Source: Flavobacteriales bacterium (GTDB lineage: Bacteria; Bacteroidota; Bacteroidia; Flavobacteriales_D; Crocinitomicaceae). From it: 64,000 nt of DNA. The stretch is taken from NCBI GenBank assembly GCA_015665275.1, contig JADFAL010000029.1, positions 1 to 64,000 on the forward strand, written 5' to 3'. The translations under genes and the position numbers were made by a program. The notes under the pieces are model-generated. The model saw nothing but the letters and a program-made list of their open reading frames with translations. It ran no database searches and was not told the origin of the DNA. Within the stretch, counting starts at the first letter, position 1. Every line of letters begins with the position of its first letter. Below, in pieces: positions 63,746 to 64,000 of the stretch.

Positions 63746-64000
63746 TTACCCTTTTTGTTCTAGGAGTGCATTGTATTTTTCCAGAAGTCCGTAGTACATT
63801 TCTTTCCAATAGGTTGCTTCTTCTGTGTTCGTATCGAAGACTCTGGATTCTTGCGCGTACTGCGTTGAAGTGGATGTTGGAGTGTAGAGTTTGATGTCTT
63901 TGCTAAAATCGTAGTGGATGATTTTTCCTATTTCTATTACGACATCGATAGATACATTTGGCTTATCAAAGATATAATACATCCAGCGTCGACTCTTTTT
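63746..64000 (-). CDS. C-terminal part of a probable XRE family transcriptional regulator
   Basis: The minus-strand frame is open from the window edge (codons before MYYIFDKPN give KKSRRW). The visible 84 codons end at TAA near 63746. The stretch NVSIDVVIEIGKIIHYDFS matches the last part of the helix-turn-helix (Xre-like) domain of Bacteroidota regulators, where a helix such as DLLIKISEALEYDFF closes the fold. A linker and a helix (TYWKEMYYGLLEKYNALLEQ) follow, likely a dimerisation coiled coil. The DNA-binding helices lie outside the window. ATG at 63982 is not the true start, because the family needs about 50 more residues. Confidence in the family is moderate. Confidence 0.55.
   Translation of the reverse strand, partial: KKSRRWMYYIFDKPNVSIDVVIEIGKIIHYDFSKDIKLYTPTSTSTQYAQESRVFDTNTEEATYWKEMYYGLLEKYNALLEQKG

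Noticed and set aside
1..64000. tRNA, rRNA, CRISPR array, insertion sequence or prophage
   Set aside because: No cloverleaf with CCA end, rRNA stretch, regular spaced repeat, transposase, integrase or phage structural gene was seen on either strand in the gaps or frames read.

Overview
The window reads as a chromosomal segment of a Bacteroidota bacterium, most likely a marine or freshwater member of the Flavobacteriales (Cryomorphaceae/Crocinitomicaceae-like; the family is an inference). The evidence is several secreted proteins with C-terminal type IX secretion (T9SS) sorting domains, a TonB-dependent receptor with a carboxypeptidase-regulatory-like N-terminus, many lipoproteins, start sites mostly without Shine-Dalgarno sequences, and promoters of the Bacteroidota form (TTG, about 19 bases, TAnnTTTG). 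No integrase, transposase, CRISPR array, rRNA or tRNA was seen. Most of the window is ordinary core genome with patches of accessory secreted proteins.

Layout. 1-8.5 kb: a frameshifted C-terminal gene fragment, an aminomuconate-semialdehyde-type aldehyde dehydrogenase, a VanZ-like protein coupled to a SulP anion transporter with an unusual C-terminal extension, an S9 peptidase and hemW. 8.5-15.5 kb: small conserved genes, a TPR protein, a MORN-like secreted protein and a 1199-residue T9SS beta-propeller protein. 15.6-19.4 kb: an ALDH7-type dehydrogenase and a compact arsenic operon (arsR-arsI-arsC-aquaporin). 19.7-26 kb: secreted proteins, a cation/proton antiporter, a TonB-dependent receptor and a Rieske protein. 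26.4-30.5 kb: tpx with a quinone-oxidoreductase-like gene, a tandem lipoprotein pair of which one copy is interrupted, then RDD-rsmI. 30.7-33.5 kb: hemA-hemC-hemD. 33.5-42.5 kb: T9SS LamG protein, T9SS M43 metalloprotease, an SDR, a giant MORN-repeat secreted protein and a TrkA/KtrA regulator. 42.5-53.4 kb: cystathionine gamma-synthase/lyase, secreted nuclease-like protein, a large SF1 helicase, an interrupted lipoprotein gene, an NHL-propeller T9SS protein, DUF2891, DUF6438 and DUF3298 proteins. 53.4-64 kb: polA, a CBM9/GH-like secreted protein, an Omp28-like lipoprotein with a beta-barrel partner, a broken type B T9SS cargo gene, cysS and the end of an XRE-type regulator.

The genes that clearly work together are the arsenic operon (sensor, C-As lyase, thioredoxin-type arsenate reductase and a channel in place of a pump), the heme operon hemACD (with hemW elsewhere), and the qor-tpx redox pair. 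The most notable pattern is three exported-protein genes whose reading frames are intact except for a single in-frame stop at or just after the signal peptide (28587-28976, 48527-48976, 60384-62036). One of these has also lost its C-terminal sorting domain. With the frameshift at the left edge this suggests ongoing decay of accessory secreted genes. TAG and TAA both end ordinary genes here, so genome-wide stop recoding is unlikely. I did not find a clearly new multi-gene system. The best candidates for follow-up are the interrupted signal peptides, the arsenic operon with a non-canonical aquaporin, the SulP extension and the lone helicase.
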